From the NCBI GenBank assembly GCA_038363925.1, contig JAQQWL010000002.1, forward strand, positions 4,402,001 through 4,466,000: 64,000 bases of DNA, read 5' to 3'. The stretch is from Apiospora phragmitis. Lineage: Eukaryota > Ascomycota > Sordariomycetes > Amphisphaeriales > Apiosporaceae. The stretch's first letter is position 1. Every line of letters starts with the position of its first letter. The translations under genes were made by a program, and so were the position numbers. Shown piece after piece: positions 21,796-32,770 of this stretch. Under the pieces are notes generated by a model. That model worked only from the letters and a program-made list of their open reading frames with translations. It ran no database searches and was not told the DNA's origin.

Positions 21796-24700
21796 TCAGC
21801 GGTTAGCGCCCCGGATCCGCGCCTCATGCGAGTCCGTCGCCTCCGGCACGACCTCGAACCCCATGCCCTTGCGCTTCTTCCGCGCCTTCCCGTCGCCGTA
21901 CCGCTCGTCGAACTTGCGGATCGCGTTCATCGTCGACATGTCCTCGCTGATGCTGGCGCTGATCTCGGCCAGCCCCTTGTCGAAGTGCCGTCGGCCCAGC
22001 ACGCGCTTCTCCGCCCACGCATAGGGTTCGACCCCCGTGTGCCGGTCCGACGCCTCGAGCTCCTCCTTGACCGCCGCCATGGCCGCCGCGACGCACACAT
22101 TCTTCAGGTCCGACCCGGAGTACAGCGGTGTCTTCTTGGCCAGCTCCTCGATCGACACGTTGTCGGCGAGCATCTCGTCTTTGAGGTGGATCCGCAGGAT
22201 CGCGGCCCGGTCGTTCTCCAGAGGTAGGTCCACGAGCAGCTTCCGCGGTAAGCGTCTCAGCACGGCATCGTCCAGGTCGAACGGCCGGTTGGTGGCCACC
22301 ATGATGAAGGCCTTCATGGTGTCCATGCCGTCCCATTCGCGGAGGAACTGGTTCATGACCTCTCTTTGGTGACCGCCGTTGCGTGGTCCTCGGGCTCCAA
22401 GAAGGGCATCGGCCTCATCAATGAAGATGATCATGGGCTCCTTCTTCTTGGCTAGCGAAAAGAGCGCACGCACGTTCTTCTCGCCCTCACCAACAAACAT
22501 ATTGTGGATGCTGGCGCCACTGACTTCGATCATGTTTGCACCACTTTCCTTGGCGACAGCCTTGGCGAGAAGTGTCTTGCCTGTGCCCGGAGGGCCATAG
22601 AGTAGACATCCGGGGATTCGATCGGTCGCCAACACACCGTAGGAGAAGGCTTCAGGCCTTTGCAGAGACAATTGGGTAAGCATGCGGACCGACTCGATGG
22701 TTTCCTTGGGCGCATGGATATCCTTGAATGTTGTCCTGATGTCCTTGGCGTCCACAAGCCCTGACAATAGCCGCTGTTCATGGTTTTCCTGGCGTGGATC
22801 ACCGGGAATTCGCGAGGCCGCAAAAAACGGGTCTTGTGAAGAAGAGCGACCTTCGCGACCTTCGCGGTCTGAATGGCGTTTGGTCTTGAGAACTCCCGCC
22901 TCCCCCTCATCTATACTTTGAACGAGGCGGAGAGCTTCTTCCAGAGTAGTTTGGTCGAAGGCCGTCAGGTGCTGCTTTCGAGAACCAATCATGGATTTGC
23001 ATATCCGATAAACCTCTGAAAATGGTAGCACCGCATCGCAAAAAGATGCGCGGAGATCTGCATTTTGTATCAGTTGCATGTTGAACCGAATCTCCGGCAT
23101 CTCGTCGTTGTAGCTCGGCTTCAAGAGCGAGTGTAGCGTAGCCTTAATGTTGTTCGTGTTTTCTTCGAGGAAGTCGTTCTGCTCGTATGGCAGGACGCCC
23201 AGCTCCTCGGCATTTGATGCGTGAAGTGTTATGACATGGTCCACTGCACTGCTGTACCGGAGCATATCTCAGGTAGCGCTTTGGCACATTCGAACTAGAG
23301 CAGCTCCCAACCAAGACCACTTTCCGGCCTTCAGCCCAGAGGGCATCGACGGCCTTGCGAAGCTTACGGGGCATGGGGCGGGAGGCAAGGCCCAGAGCGT
23401 TAAAGTCGTGGACATGGACGATGAGAGGCTTCCGCTCGGCCGCATCAGACTCAGCGGCGCTGATCAGCTGCTCCACTGCGGTGGTGATCTTCAGGTCTTC
23501 CCACATGGCGTCCGACTTATCTCGGTTCGGGCCACCGAGAAGTCCTTCTAGCAGTGTTTGGGATTCCTTGGTGTTTTGCTTGGATTGGTTAAGGTTGTCG
23601 AAGATCAAGAAGCCCATGGAGGATAGGCTCTCGGGGTCCCCCTCGTCGTTGTCGTGTTTTGGTGACCGTAGCCTTCCGCCACATGATGCTGCGTTGTAGC
23701 CGAGTAGCGAGCATGGACCCGCTGCCCGTGAAATGTCCTGCCCCAAGTATGGGCCCAGAATGTGTCCCAGGTCTTGGGCCGTGAGGTGCAGCACATCCGC
23801 ATCGACTTCGTTGGCGATGTCGTTGATGACGTGCCGCGGCCATGACGAGCCACGGTAATAGGGGAAATCCAAGATGCTGATGGGGCGTCTGACTTCGGTC
23901 GATTTAACAGACTTGGGGCATTCCACCAGAAGATCCGAGCGAACGGACGAAACGATCTCCTGAAGTCCCTGATGATGCAGTCCGCCAAGCTTCAAGTACG
24001 GCCCATAGTATATATTCGAGGTCAGAAGGTTGCGCATCGCCGTGCTCTTAAGGGACGACTTGGCACTCCCTGGGGTGTGGCATAGCACCTCTATCAGCGC
24101 TCCAGCCTTATATATCTCCGCTTCGGACAGTTTCGCGGAGTGATCAGTGGCGGAGAACTCGGTCTCAAAGGACGGCGCACCCTCTGTGTCCCCTTTCGAA
24201 ATCTCTGTAGACTCGGGGCCTATTGGTGTTTTAGGCCCGATGACTTCCTTTACGGTTCCGAGCGTAAACAAGCAAATGCGGTACGCTGACGCAAGGGACT
24301 CGTAATGCGCAAGGTTAACTTCGTTGCTGGTCTGAGCATCTTGTTGTCCATCTGGCGACGCTGACGGGGTTTCTTGTTCTGACGACGCCTGCGTATCCTG
24401 CCCCGACCCTGGCATCACGTCCATATCGTTCTTAAGAGCTATCATAAACTCCTCCAGATCGGATACAGGCGTTTCGACGACCTGTGTCGTACTCTTCTTG
24501 GCCGGGTCCTTTACAAAGGTATATTGGATCAACCCCCTGACGAATAGCAGAGCAAGCTCTCGCGGGTTTTCCTGCTGCTGGGGGATAACGAAGGGAGACT
24601 CTTGCGCATTTCCGCTGCGGTAGACGTGGGTCTTCTGGAACGACTGGGGAGCTGGACGGCCGGGATATCCTCCGGCGTACGCCTGCGCGGCCTCGTGACA

Positions 24701-25032
24701 GAACCGTTGATGCGCCGCCTCTGCCGGCCCTGCGTCTCGCCGTTTCCGTTGCCATTGCCATTGAGGCCATGCTCGCCGAAGAGACTGTTCTCGTCCTGGT
24801 TCGCCTTGTCTTCTTTGCCATTATTATTGTTATCGGGCTTGTCGCCGTCGTTCGGAGGGTTACCTGCCGGCGGCGGCTCTGCAGCCCGCAAGGTTGTCGA
24901 CGCGTGCAGACATCGGCGCTGCTGCTGTTGAAGAAGAGCAAGCTGCCGGGCGGGGGCGGCGGCGGCTATGCGCGTCTTGATGGGTGCGGAACGTGCCACC
25001 GACCGTAATGCGCGTATCCACGGAGCATACAT
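21796..25032 (-). CDS. Large mitochondrial AAA ATPase, Msp1/ATAD1-like AAA domain
   Basis: The start at 25032 opens an Arg-rich, acid-poor presequence (MYAPWIRALRSVARSA ... RRCLHASTTLRA) typical of mitochondrial import. A low-complexity linker follows, then a region at about residues 200-560 resembling a degenerate AAA domain. The active AAA domain is C-terminal: Walker A GPPGTGKT (about residue 818), Walker B IIFIDEAD, sensor-1 ATNRP, and an arginine-rich RRLPRK. Its pore-loop/Walker context (EVSGASIHNMFVGEGEKN) matches the Msp1/ATAD1/meiotic clade. Such ATPases use ATP to extract or unfold membrane or complex proteins. Two frame corrections are needed: one base missing at GGGG 24646-24649, and a one- or two-base error at about 23264-23270. 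The corrected protein is about 1078 residues with no intron seen. The substrate is unknown. Confidence 0.8.
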
Positions 25033-25624
25033 TCGCAGGGTGATTGACGCTCAAACCGAGCAGGCGAATGCATTGCTTTGCTGGAAGAAGACTGGAAGTG
25101 AGCTCCCGAAAGCCCCAAGAAAATGCACAGCTGCAGTGGCGGCCGTCCCGATTGTGGCCCGTGCAGACCAGTCGTTATTTCTGACTTACGGAATCACACC
25201 GAAACTTGGCCGATCCTGATTACAATCCCAGGACCTTTTTCTAATTTTCCAACAAGTAGTAGTAGGAAACTGCAAATATAACGGAGTTATTTTATGAGAC
25301 TCTCTAAGAAAGAACCCCCATACAGATTGTTGGCAGTGTCATTGAACTCACCTTAAGCAGATGCTGTCACATTATACACTGCATGTATAAAGGTGGAACT
25401 AACATATACATGCTGGAAAACCTTCACATCTTGCTGCAAGGAGCGGTCCGCCTTTCACCATTCCAACAATGAAGGCTAGGTACAATTGCATGTCTCTTCT
25501 GAACCTGCCGGTGCTCTTATGTGTTAATCCACCTAAAGAAATACACCTTGTTCCATGTCATTCTACGGCTGCTACCCCACTACAGTTAGTCGCCTGTGAA
25601 ACCCTTTACATCCTGCCCGGACGC
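25033..25624. other. Spacer between AAA ATPase and transporter
   Basis: This holds the AAA ATPase promoter and the transporter 3' UTR. No gene or repeat is seen. Confidence 0.5.
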
Positions 25625-28110
25625 TCATCCGCTGCTGCGAGGTGGTGTATCTGCCTGCTCCTCTTGGGCACCCTCTATGCCCTGAACCAGTGTATCAATC
25701 TTGGTGGACGCAAACTTACGTGCTGATATCTATTCCCAAACAAGATGTCCAGCTCAGCATAAGTGTGGCCAGGGAAATAAAGGTGAGAGAGAGCATACGT
25801 AGCCTGACGAAAGATATACGTCGTAAAGATGGCGTTTATGCCCGCCCAGAAGAACGCCGCCTTGGGTCCCCAGTTCCACTTGGCGGGCGTGACTTGGCGG
25901 TAGGAAAGCAGATTGACAAAGGCAATATTAATGGCGTTATACGCATTGCGCGCCAGGATGATGCTCTTAGCCCGCAGCCGGGTCGACGGGATCTCCGACA
26001 CGATGGTGTAGACGACGGGCCCCACGCTGAAGTTGGCGACGGCCGTCAGGAGCACGACCATGGCGCCCGCGGTCCAGGCCTCGGCCGTCGGGGGGGGCGT
26101 GTTGTGGATGCCCATGAAGCCCGTGACGAGCAACAACAAAAACATGCTGACCATGCCCCAGAGCATGAGCATCTTACGGCTGACCTTGTTGAGGATCAGC
26201 CACGAGGCCATGGTGCCCACGGCGCCCAGCGCGTTCTGTCCCCAGCCCAGCTTGAACGAGTCGGCGTCTGAGATGCCCGCCTGCTGGAAGAAGAAGGCTG
26301 ACAGGCCCGACACGGCGCTGCCGGCCATGGTCTGCGCCATCCACGTCATGCAGACAATTTCAGTGCGCCGTCGGTCCAGGCCGCGGAAGCAGTCCCAGTA
26401 CGTCGTGCCTGTGGCGACCTGTTTCTCCATCTCGTCTGTGTAGATCATCACTGTGTGCAATAATAAGTTTTTTAAGGCATAAGGCTAGGTCCTGGCAAGT
26501 GGCTGGAGATTGGGAGGCCTTAGGCTGTGTAATGGTGGGTGGCACTTACAAGCCATTGCCGCGTCGGCGTCTCTCTGGGAGAAGCCTTCTCTTCTCGCGA
26601 GTCTCTTCAGACTACGCTCTGCCCTATCCTTATGTCCACGCCGGACGCACCACCAAGGAGACTCCGGTGCTAGATAGCAACCGATGCCAATGGGGATCAG
26701 CCAGATCCACTGTAGCGCAAAAGGGATCCTGTACCTGAATGATAAACACCCTATATTAGCATTCACACCTTTTGAAATAGTAGCACTTTCGCAATGGTGA
26801 CCAGACCACTACTCACCCCCATTCATCTTGACGATTAACCAGCCCGACTAGGGCCCCCGGACGATATGAAGCCCCCCATTATCGAACAGAGATTAACGTA
26901 GGCAGTGAGGTAGTGCCGCAGCGGGACCGGGCACACTTCAGCCGCATAAGCCGTCGTCATTGTTTGGAATATTCCCCAACTATGCGTACAAGATTAGCCT
27001 CCCTTATGTATTGCTGAAATTGCTTTATCACCCGCCATGGACTGCTCAATATATGGTATAGGGAATAAAACCACTTACGACAGCCCCTGGAAGAACTCCC
27101 CGACCAAGAACACGGCTAAGCTCTCCGCGAAGAACGGAAAGAATATGAATCCGGTGATGGTGATGAGAGCAGATATGATGGTCCAACGGTACCCATAGCG
27201 CTCGGAAACCCACCCAGCGATCTATGTATTGGGCAACATACCAATCAGCTTTAAAACTAGAAGAACGTGAAAAGGAACAGAGGGGCTTCTGTGATCATGA
27301 ATTAGCACAAGCCATATACATACGTACCTGAAGCCCGATAATTTCACTCACGTTTGTTGCGCCCGATATACCGTTCTGCCAAGCCGCGCTGATAACCATT
27401 CCGCCATTGGGAGCCGGATATCCGAACTTGTCCTTGAAAACCGGGTATGCAAAGTCTTCCAAGAGTTGTGTAACGTCAGCTTCATGTACCGAGCTCATAT
27501 TACATATCTCTAATACATAACATGACTGGACCAAATGAGTCACTCACACGAGCCAATGATCGAAGTATCATAACCCTCCATGATCAAGCAGCTCGACAGT
27601 ATAGCGCTCCAGCCGATGGCCTTGGGATAGATCCTGAAGGCTGTCGAGAGCTTCATATCGCGCTCTCGTTCGTTGGCCACGTCGGCTTCTTGAACCAGTG
27701 TCTACCATACGGCCGCCACGGATGAATGGCCTGGGTCAGCAAAAAGAAGAAGAAAGACAAATCGCCGCAAGTGGTCAACCCCTATACCGGCATTCTGACG
27801 AACGGGTAAGGGGTAAATAAGCTAGTAAGGGCTACGGGAGATCTCTTACCATGAAATCATCCACGTTCGCCGCGATCTTGCTCGCCACAGCCGGGTCAAT
27901 CTGAATCGACTGTTCTTGTCTCGTCCCACTCGGGGGTCTTTCGGTATGCTTCTCCGCGTCTACTATGCCCTGATCCGCCGCCGTCGAGTGTGTGGGAGGA
28001 GTGTGACTGATCTCCTCGGTGTTGTCCCCCGATCCCGCGATGCGTCCCCCGCCGGCGTCGCCTCCTCCATCCTGCGTGTTGTCCTCGGAGGGCTGATTCT
28101 TACTTGCCAT
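25625..28110 (-). CDS. MFS sugar transporter, maltose/alpha-glucoside permease type
   Basis: Seven exons (28110-27850, 27701-27548, 27455-27328, 27221-27079, 26979-26817, 26734-26550, 26450-25625) join in frame to about 619 residues. Family signatures are strong: SAAWQNGISGATNVSEIIGLQ, then IAGWVSERYGYRW, FQTMTTAYAAEVCP, YRIPFALQWIW, LAPESPWW, DRRRTEIVCMTWMAQT, VVYTIVSEIPSTRLRAKSI and the C-terminal ISARKFASTKIDTL. They match plasma-membrane proton symporters of the maltose/alpha-glucoside branch. The substrate is inferred from the family only. Two frame corrections are needed: an extra base in the C5 run 26854-26858 and a missing base near 25729-25733. Two in-frame Met codons (28110, 28149) are possible; 28110 gives the usual short polar N-terminus. 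No glycosidase lies next to it, so there is no local utilisation cluster. Confidence 0.85.
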
Positions 28111-29028
28111 GTCTTGGCTTACTTGCTCGCGACAACCAATGGCGAGCAACGCCAGAAACAGATAAGAAGCAAAGCGAAATACTTGTTCTTCGTCTCCTCA
28201 CTAGTAGTGACTTGATAGATAGAATTCTTGGTATAAGGGGCAAACGACAACAACGTGGACTCAACGATCAGCCTCTCAAATGACTGTCACCAAGCCCTTG
28301 TTGGTTAGTCGAGTTGCCGTTGGTCAGAATACAGAAAATGCTCAAAGCAATCTTGCCTTATCTTTGTGAAGGTTAATGATCTCTTTACAGTAAAAGAGAA
28401 GCCCGATGGCTTGTGTGAAGCAAAAGTCACAAAGTGGAATTTCACAGACGTGAGCTATAATATATGTATCCAGAATAGCATATATATCGCAAATGGAACT
28501 GGACACTCGAGCTAGACTTTATGTATGTAAAGAGAATCCGAGGTGCAATAACAGCTTCACTCCGTCTTATGATGGGAGCGACTCATGCACAGCGTTATTG
28601 GTGAGAAACACCCGCCTCTCCCCTGGTCACTAACGAAATCGAAGTACCGAGACAGTCAGATCACCAATTAGCAGGATAATTGGCGCGGGAAATTGATGCA
28701 TGCAACCTAGTAATTGTGTCTGTTTATACGAACGAATGCGGGGTATTCTCGTACGTGTGACAAGACTTCGCGACTGTTAGTTGCAACTTCAAGCCCGGTG
28801 CTGCCGAGAAGGGCAAGCAAGCTTCTTCTCTTTGTAGATCTAGATTAGCTAGAGAGACGCTTCACAGGCATAGAGTGCTGGTCGGTTGCGCTCGCCGTTT
28901 AGATAATCAGATGTAGGGAAGAAACAGATGCTGTGTCGCGATTATGATAAATTTTATACACCACCTGAAATGCTCGCCTGACAATACAAGTGTACAGCAA
29001 CGCCCCTTGGCCCGGAGACACATTCTAA
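28111..29028. other. Transporter promoter and Cus1 3' region
   Basis: No gene is seen. The region upstream of 28110 should carry the transporter promoter. I did not verify carbon-catabolite or maltose-regulator sites. Confidence 0.5.
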
Positions 29029-30895
29029 CTAAAACTTGTACTTCTTCCGCTCGTCCCGCTTCTCCTCGTCCCGCTTCAACCTCTTCCGGCTCTCGTTGGC
29101 AATCATCTCGTTGAGCCCCTCCTCCCGCCGCCACTGCGCGCCGGGCCCCTCATCGCGCCGCCCCTCCTCGTAGCGTCGCCTGAGCTCGTCTTTGCCGAGG
29201 CCGCCCTCCGCCAGGGCCTCGGGGTCCAGCGCGACGTCGATGTCGCCGGGCTTCTTCCGCTTCTGGCCCCGGTCGTCGTCCTGGCCGAGCACCCGCATGT
29301 CGCCGTGGGCGTTGCTCTTGCTGAGGTCGTAGGCGCGGTCGCTGCCGAAGAAGCCTTCCGCGCGAGCCTGGCGCTCGGGGATGACCGTGTAGGCGGAGCG
29401 GGGATGTGTGCTCTCCTCGGTTTCGTAGCCTCGCCTGTTCTTCCGGAGATCCATCTCGCCTGCCACCGATTCGGTTTGCGTGCCGTATTCTGTGGGGACA
29501 CTGCTGGCGAGGCCGGCCGATGTCTCAATTCCAGAAGGTGTTTGAAGACCCGCTCCAACTGCATCCTCGTCATCGTCTTCATCTTCCTCGTCCTCATCTT
29601 CCTCTTCTTCGGACTCCTCCTCGGGAGGCTGAAGCTCGCCCACAGAGTGCGCTCCACAGGCTCTCCAGACGGGGGAGCCGCTTGTGTAGGTTGCATAATT
29701 CCAAAGATGTCGCCGCCAAATAGAGGTCGATTGTATTCATCCACGGGCGGCTTGCCATAGCATCCAGGCTGGAAGCCCCATTGCGCGCCTGCTGGGATGG
29801 GGGCATTGAGACCAGGAATGCGCAGCGACGGATATGACGGAGGTGGGCCGAAACGTTGCTGATTGATCAACCATGGCGGCGGGGCACCGAGGGTATGCTG
29901 AGGGCCTCCTTAAGGGTATCCGTCAACTCACCCGGCCGAGCGTGACTTCCTTTGGTTTCAAACTCCTTGCCCTCGTAGTAGACTTCTCCAAACCGTGTAA
30001 GGTTGGGCTTCTCCTGAAACCTGAAGAAGGCATCGTAGAGCTTCTGGTAGTCGATATCGAGCTTGCCCATCTTGGGCTGCACACGCTCTCGCTGTTTCTG
30101 CTTGAGGGTTTGCTCTGCTTGCTTCTCCAGGACGGCATCTCGCATCTCGGTGATTCCCGTATCAGCAATAAACTTGGGTAGCTTAAAGGCGGCCTTCTCG
30201 ATACCTCTCTTGGAAGACAGGTACTCGCGCTTGAGTGACCAATGTGGCGGAACAGGAACAACATTGCGTTGCGCCTTGATCTGGACCAGCAGTCGAGGAT
30301 CTGTTGACGATGTATCATGCCATTCCACCACTTCAGGCTTCTTCACAAGCGCCTTCAGCTCGGCAATCGAGAGCTTGTTCAGCATCTTGCGCTTCTTCTT
30401 GGACATCTTGTTCGAGTTCGCACCCTCTTCCTCTTCTTCGGGAATATCGTCATCGTTATCGAAGAACACCTCGCCCGTGTTGCCAGCATTAGCCTCCTTG
30501 GCGATGTCGTCGTCTTCGGATACGCCAAATTTAGTGAAAACGTGCTTGTACATGGCGAAGGCCGGGTCCTCGTTGTCGAAATCAAACTCTTCCACTACCG
30601 GGCCATCAGGCTGTTGGGACTTCGCAGCAGTCGCGTCGTCCTTCTTGACTTCCAACTCGGACGTGCCGTTCGTCGTTTCGCCGTTCTCTGCCGGCTTCTC
30701 GGATTCGGGAGCAGCGCCATCTTGCTGGGCTTCGGGTGACTTTTCGACTTGCGCAGTCTCCTGATTCAAGTTAGAGATGCATAAAATGCGGTAGATGATG
30801 TTTGCATGAAAAGGACGACGTACCTCGGGCTTTGAAGCCTTCTCGGCCTTCTTCTTGGCTCGTCGCTTTTGGTTCTTGGTCATCTGAGGCGCCAT
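29029..30895 (-). CDS. cus1: Splicing factor 3b subunit 2 (SF3B2 / Cus1)
   Basis: This is a core U2 snRNP protein, part of SF3b, which stabilises U2 at the intron branch site. A basic N-terminus (KNQKRRAKKKAEK) is followed by an in-frame 63-base intron (30823-30761). Acidic segments follow, then the conserved DUF382 core (PEVVEWHDTSSTDPRLLVQIK, NVVPVPPHWSLKREYLSSKRG). Next comes the PSP-type segment (RPGELTDTLKEALSIP...APPPWLINQQRFGPPPSYP, LNAPIPAGAQWGFQPG). The tail is acidic then basic (KKRK ... DERKKYKF). Two bases appear to be missing, one at GGG 29891-29893 and one at CCC 29639-29641. With both restored the protein is about 601 residues. Being essential for splicing, the gene is very unlikely to be a pseudogene, so these breaks are probably sequencing errors. 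Confidence 0.9.
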
Positions 30896-31558
30896 CTTTG
30901 CGGTTTGCAGTGCTCACCACCTGAAACACAACCAAGGATGCAGGTACGGTAGCGGACGCGATGATGCGACGATCAAAAGGGCGCGGACAAGACGAGCGCA
31001 ATTATCGCGACTTTGATGCGCGTTGTTCGTTGACGAGGCTGATCACAGTGGCACGCGCTCGGAAAAAAGTGAAGTTACAGTAAAGTTTCTGGTCAGTGAG
31101 GCTGAAAGCTCGGCAGTTCACGCCACGATTGACTGCAATCAGTGGGACTTGCCTCGGACAGGGGCGCTTAATCGGTCTGTGCTGATCCCCAACTTCACTA
31201 CAACTCAATCTCCCTCGCATGCACTGCTTGATTGCACTTGTTCATTTTCCCGTCTTTGTGAATACATTCAATATTTTAGTTTTCAATTATACAAGTAGTT
31301 TGTCAGTGATTGTTTCCGAATAGTGCAGTGCACGGATCGAAGGCCTCCTGAGTTGTCCGACCTAGTTCTTACTTTCCCTGTCTGGGCTTCATGATCATGA
31401 TGAAGCATCTTCCACGAGAGCTGTAAACGTGATGCATCACTTGTAGTCAACTATTCAATATCTTATATAACAGCCCTCTTAAGAATAAAAAAACCCTCGC
31501 TTTGCAACTCGCCAGCTCCCATTCCTGTCCCTAATCAAGAAACACAAGTATTGAAAAC
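30896..31558. other. Divergent promoter region, Cus1 / small hypothetical ORF
   Basis: This holds the Cus1 promoter on the left. A TATA-like element at 31464-31470 on the right lies about 90 bases before the small plus-strand ORF. Confidence 0.5.
31464..31470 (+). promoter_or_regulatory. TATA-like box upstream of the small ORF
   Basis: TATATAA sits 89 bases before the ATG at 31559. The spacing is plausible for a short 5' leader, but there is no experimental support. Confidence 0.4.
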
Positions 31559-31861
31559 ATGAGTGAACAAGAGAATTATCTGTACCAAAAGCGCTCTACC
31601 AAAGGAGCTGTCACCCACCACCATGACAATGACAAAAAGTCCAGCACTGGTAAGATCCCTTCTTGGAGCACAGCCGCACCTCTCAATACAAGCTTCCACA
31701 GAAACCCAAACTTCGTAGCTGGTCCTGGCAGATCGACTACCTTGGTGGACAATAGCACACATGGCACCGGGTTCATTACGAGCCCCGGCCTGAGGTTCAG
31801 TTATCTGGCCGGAACGGGACAGCCAGGATTCGACAAGATCGGCACTGAATGGACCACATAG
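31559..31861 (+). CDS. Small hypothetical protein, 100 residues
   Basis: An uninterrupted 100-codon frame starts in a reasonable context (ttgaaaacATGa) about 90 bases after a TATA-like box. The protein is polar and rich in Gly, Thr, Ser and Asn, with a His cluster (THHHDND) and no signal peptide or membrane span. It belongs to no family I recognise. The length of the open frame, the TATA placement and an AT-rich downstream region suggest a real short gene. A chance ORF remains possible because its codon use is not strongly GC3-biased like the neighbouring genes. Confidence 0.4.
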   Translation: MSEQENYLYQKRSTKGAVTHHHDNDKKSSTGKIPSWSTAAPLNTSFHRNPNFVAGPGRSTTLVDNSTHGTGFITSPGLRFSYLAGTGQPGFDKIGTEWTT

Positions 31862-32770
31862 TGGTTAACAACATCATGAATGCCATTGTCGGTCGGTTTT
31901 GCCTTTTTGACTAAGATTATTTATTTCTCTTGCTATATAAAAGACTAGAGAGCCGCGTTCCGATTCCATCGCTTGTTTTAGGGAACACCAGAGCTTGTAA
32001 TGTAGTATCTTCTTATATAAGGGAAACAATTGGTTCCGAATAAGGAGTCACTTGTAGACACAGAAAATATCCTATTGTCGCAAGAGAAGTACAAAGGCAA
32101 AGAAACTTCATCTACCCCTGTGAACTCGGCAAGGATGTTAGTCAGGAAAAGGGGGCGCTACTGAACTCGCCCTGGGGATCTCAAGGTCAGAAAAGGGATG
32201 CAATTGTGAGTTAGGACAAACAGTAATAGCAAGAGGATATGACATAATTTCGACTATCTGGAGGAACCAACTGCTGTAGACCCGGTCGACTCCTATTCCT
32301 GCTATTTAGTAACTAACCTCAGCACCTACAAAGCGCAACCAGCCAGTGATTGGTTGATAGTGATACTTGTAGTAATACACAATTGCATTTATTCTTCCCA
32401 GTGGTATTCGCGCCAAGTCTAGTGTACCTAATGTAGACGAAAGTGTTTTCTTCTTTCAAAGCGAATTTCTACGTCGTCAAGAAACTCCCTGAGAAATGCT
32501 CATCTCATGATCCCATGTCTAAATATTCCCTATTGTTTCAGACGCATAATGATGCACACCAACAACAACCAAATCAATCGACTTTCCCCCTTTCTTGCCG
32601 TTACTGGGAGGCTTGTATAAAGCAAGGGTGGTTTTCTATGTATGTATAGGTATGCCCTCTTTTTTTATCTCGCCTGGTTTGATGAAGTCATTTCATAGAA
32701 AGGAATGGTGAAGAGAAAAACCCATCAAGTATCAAAACAACATCACAGACGCACAATATGCGTACAAACG
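31862..32770. other. Spacer, convergent 3' ends
   Basis: No gene is seen. It is AT-rich just after the small ORF and holds the 3' UTR of the Sly41-like gene on its right side. Confidence 0.5.
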
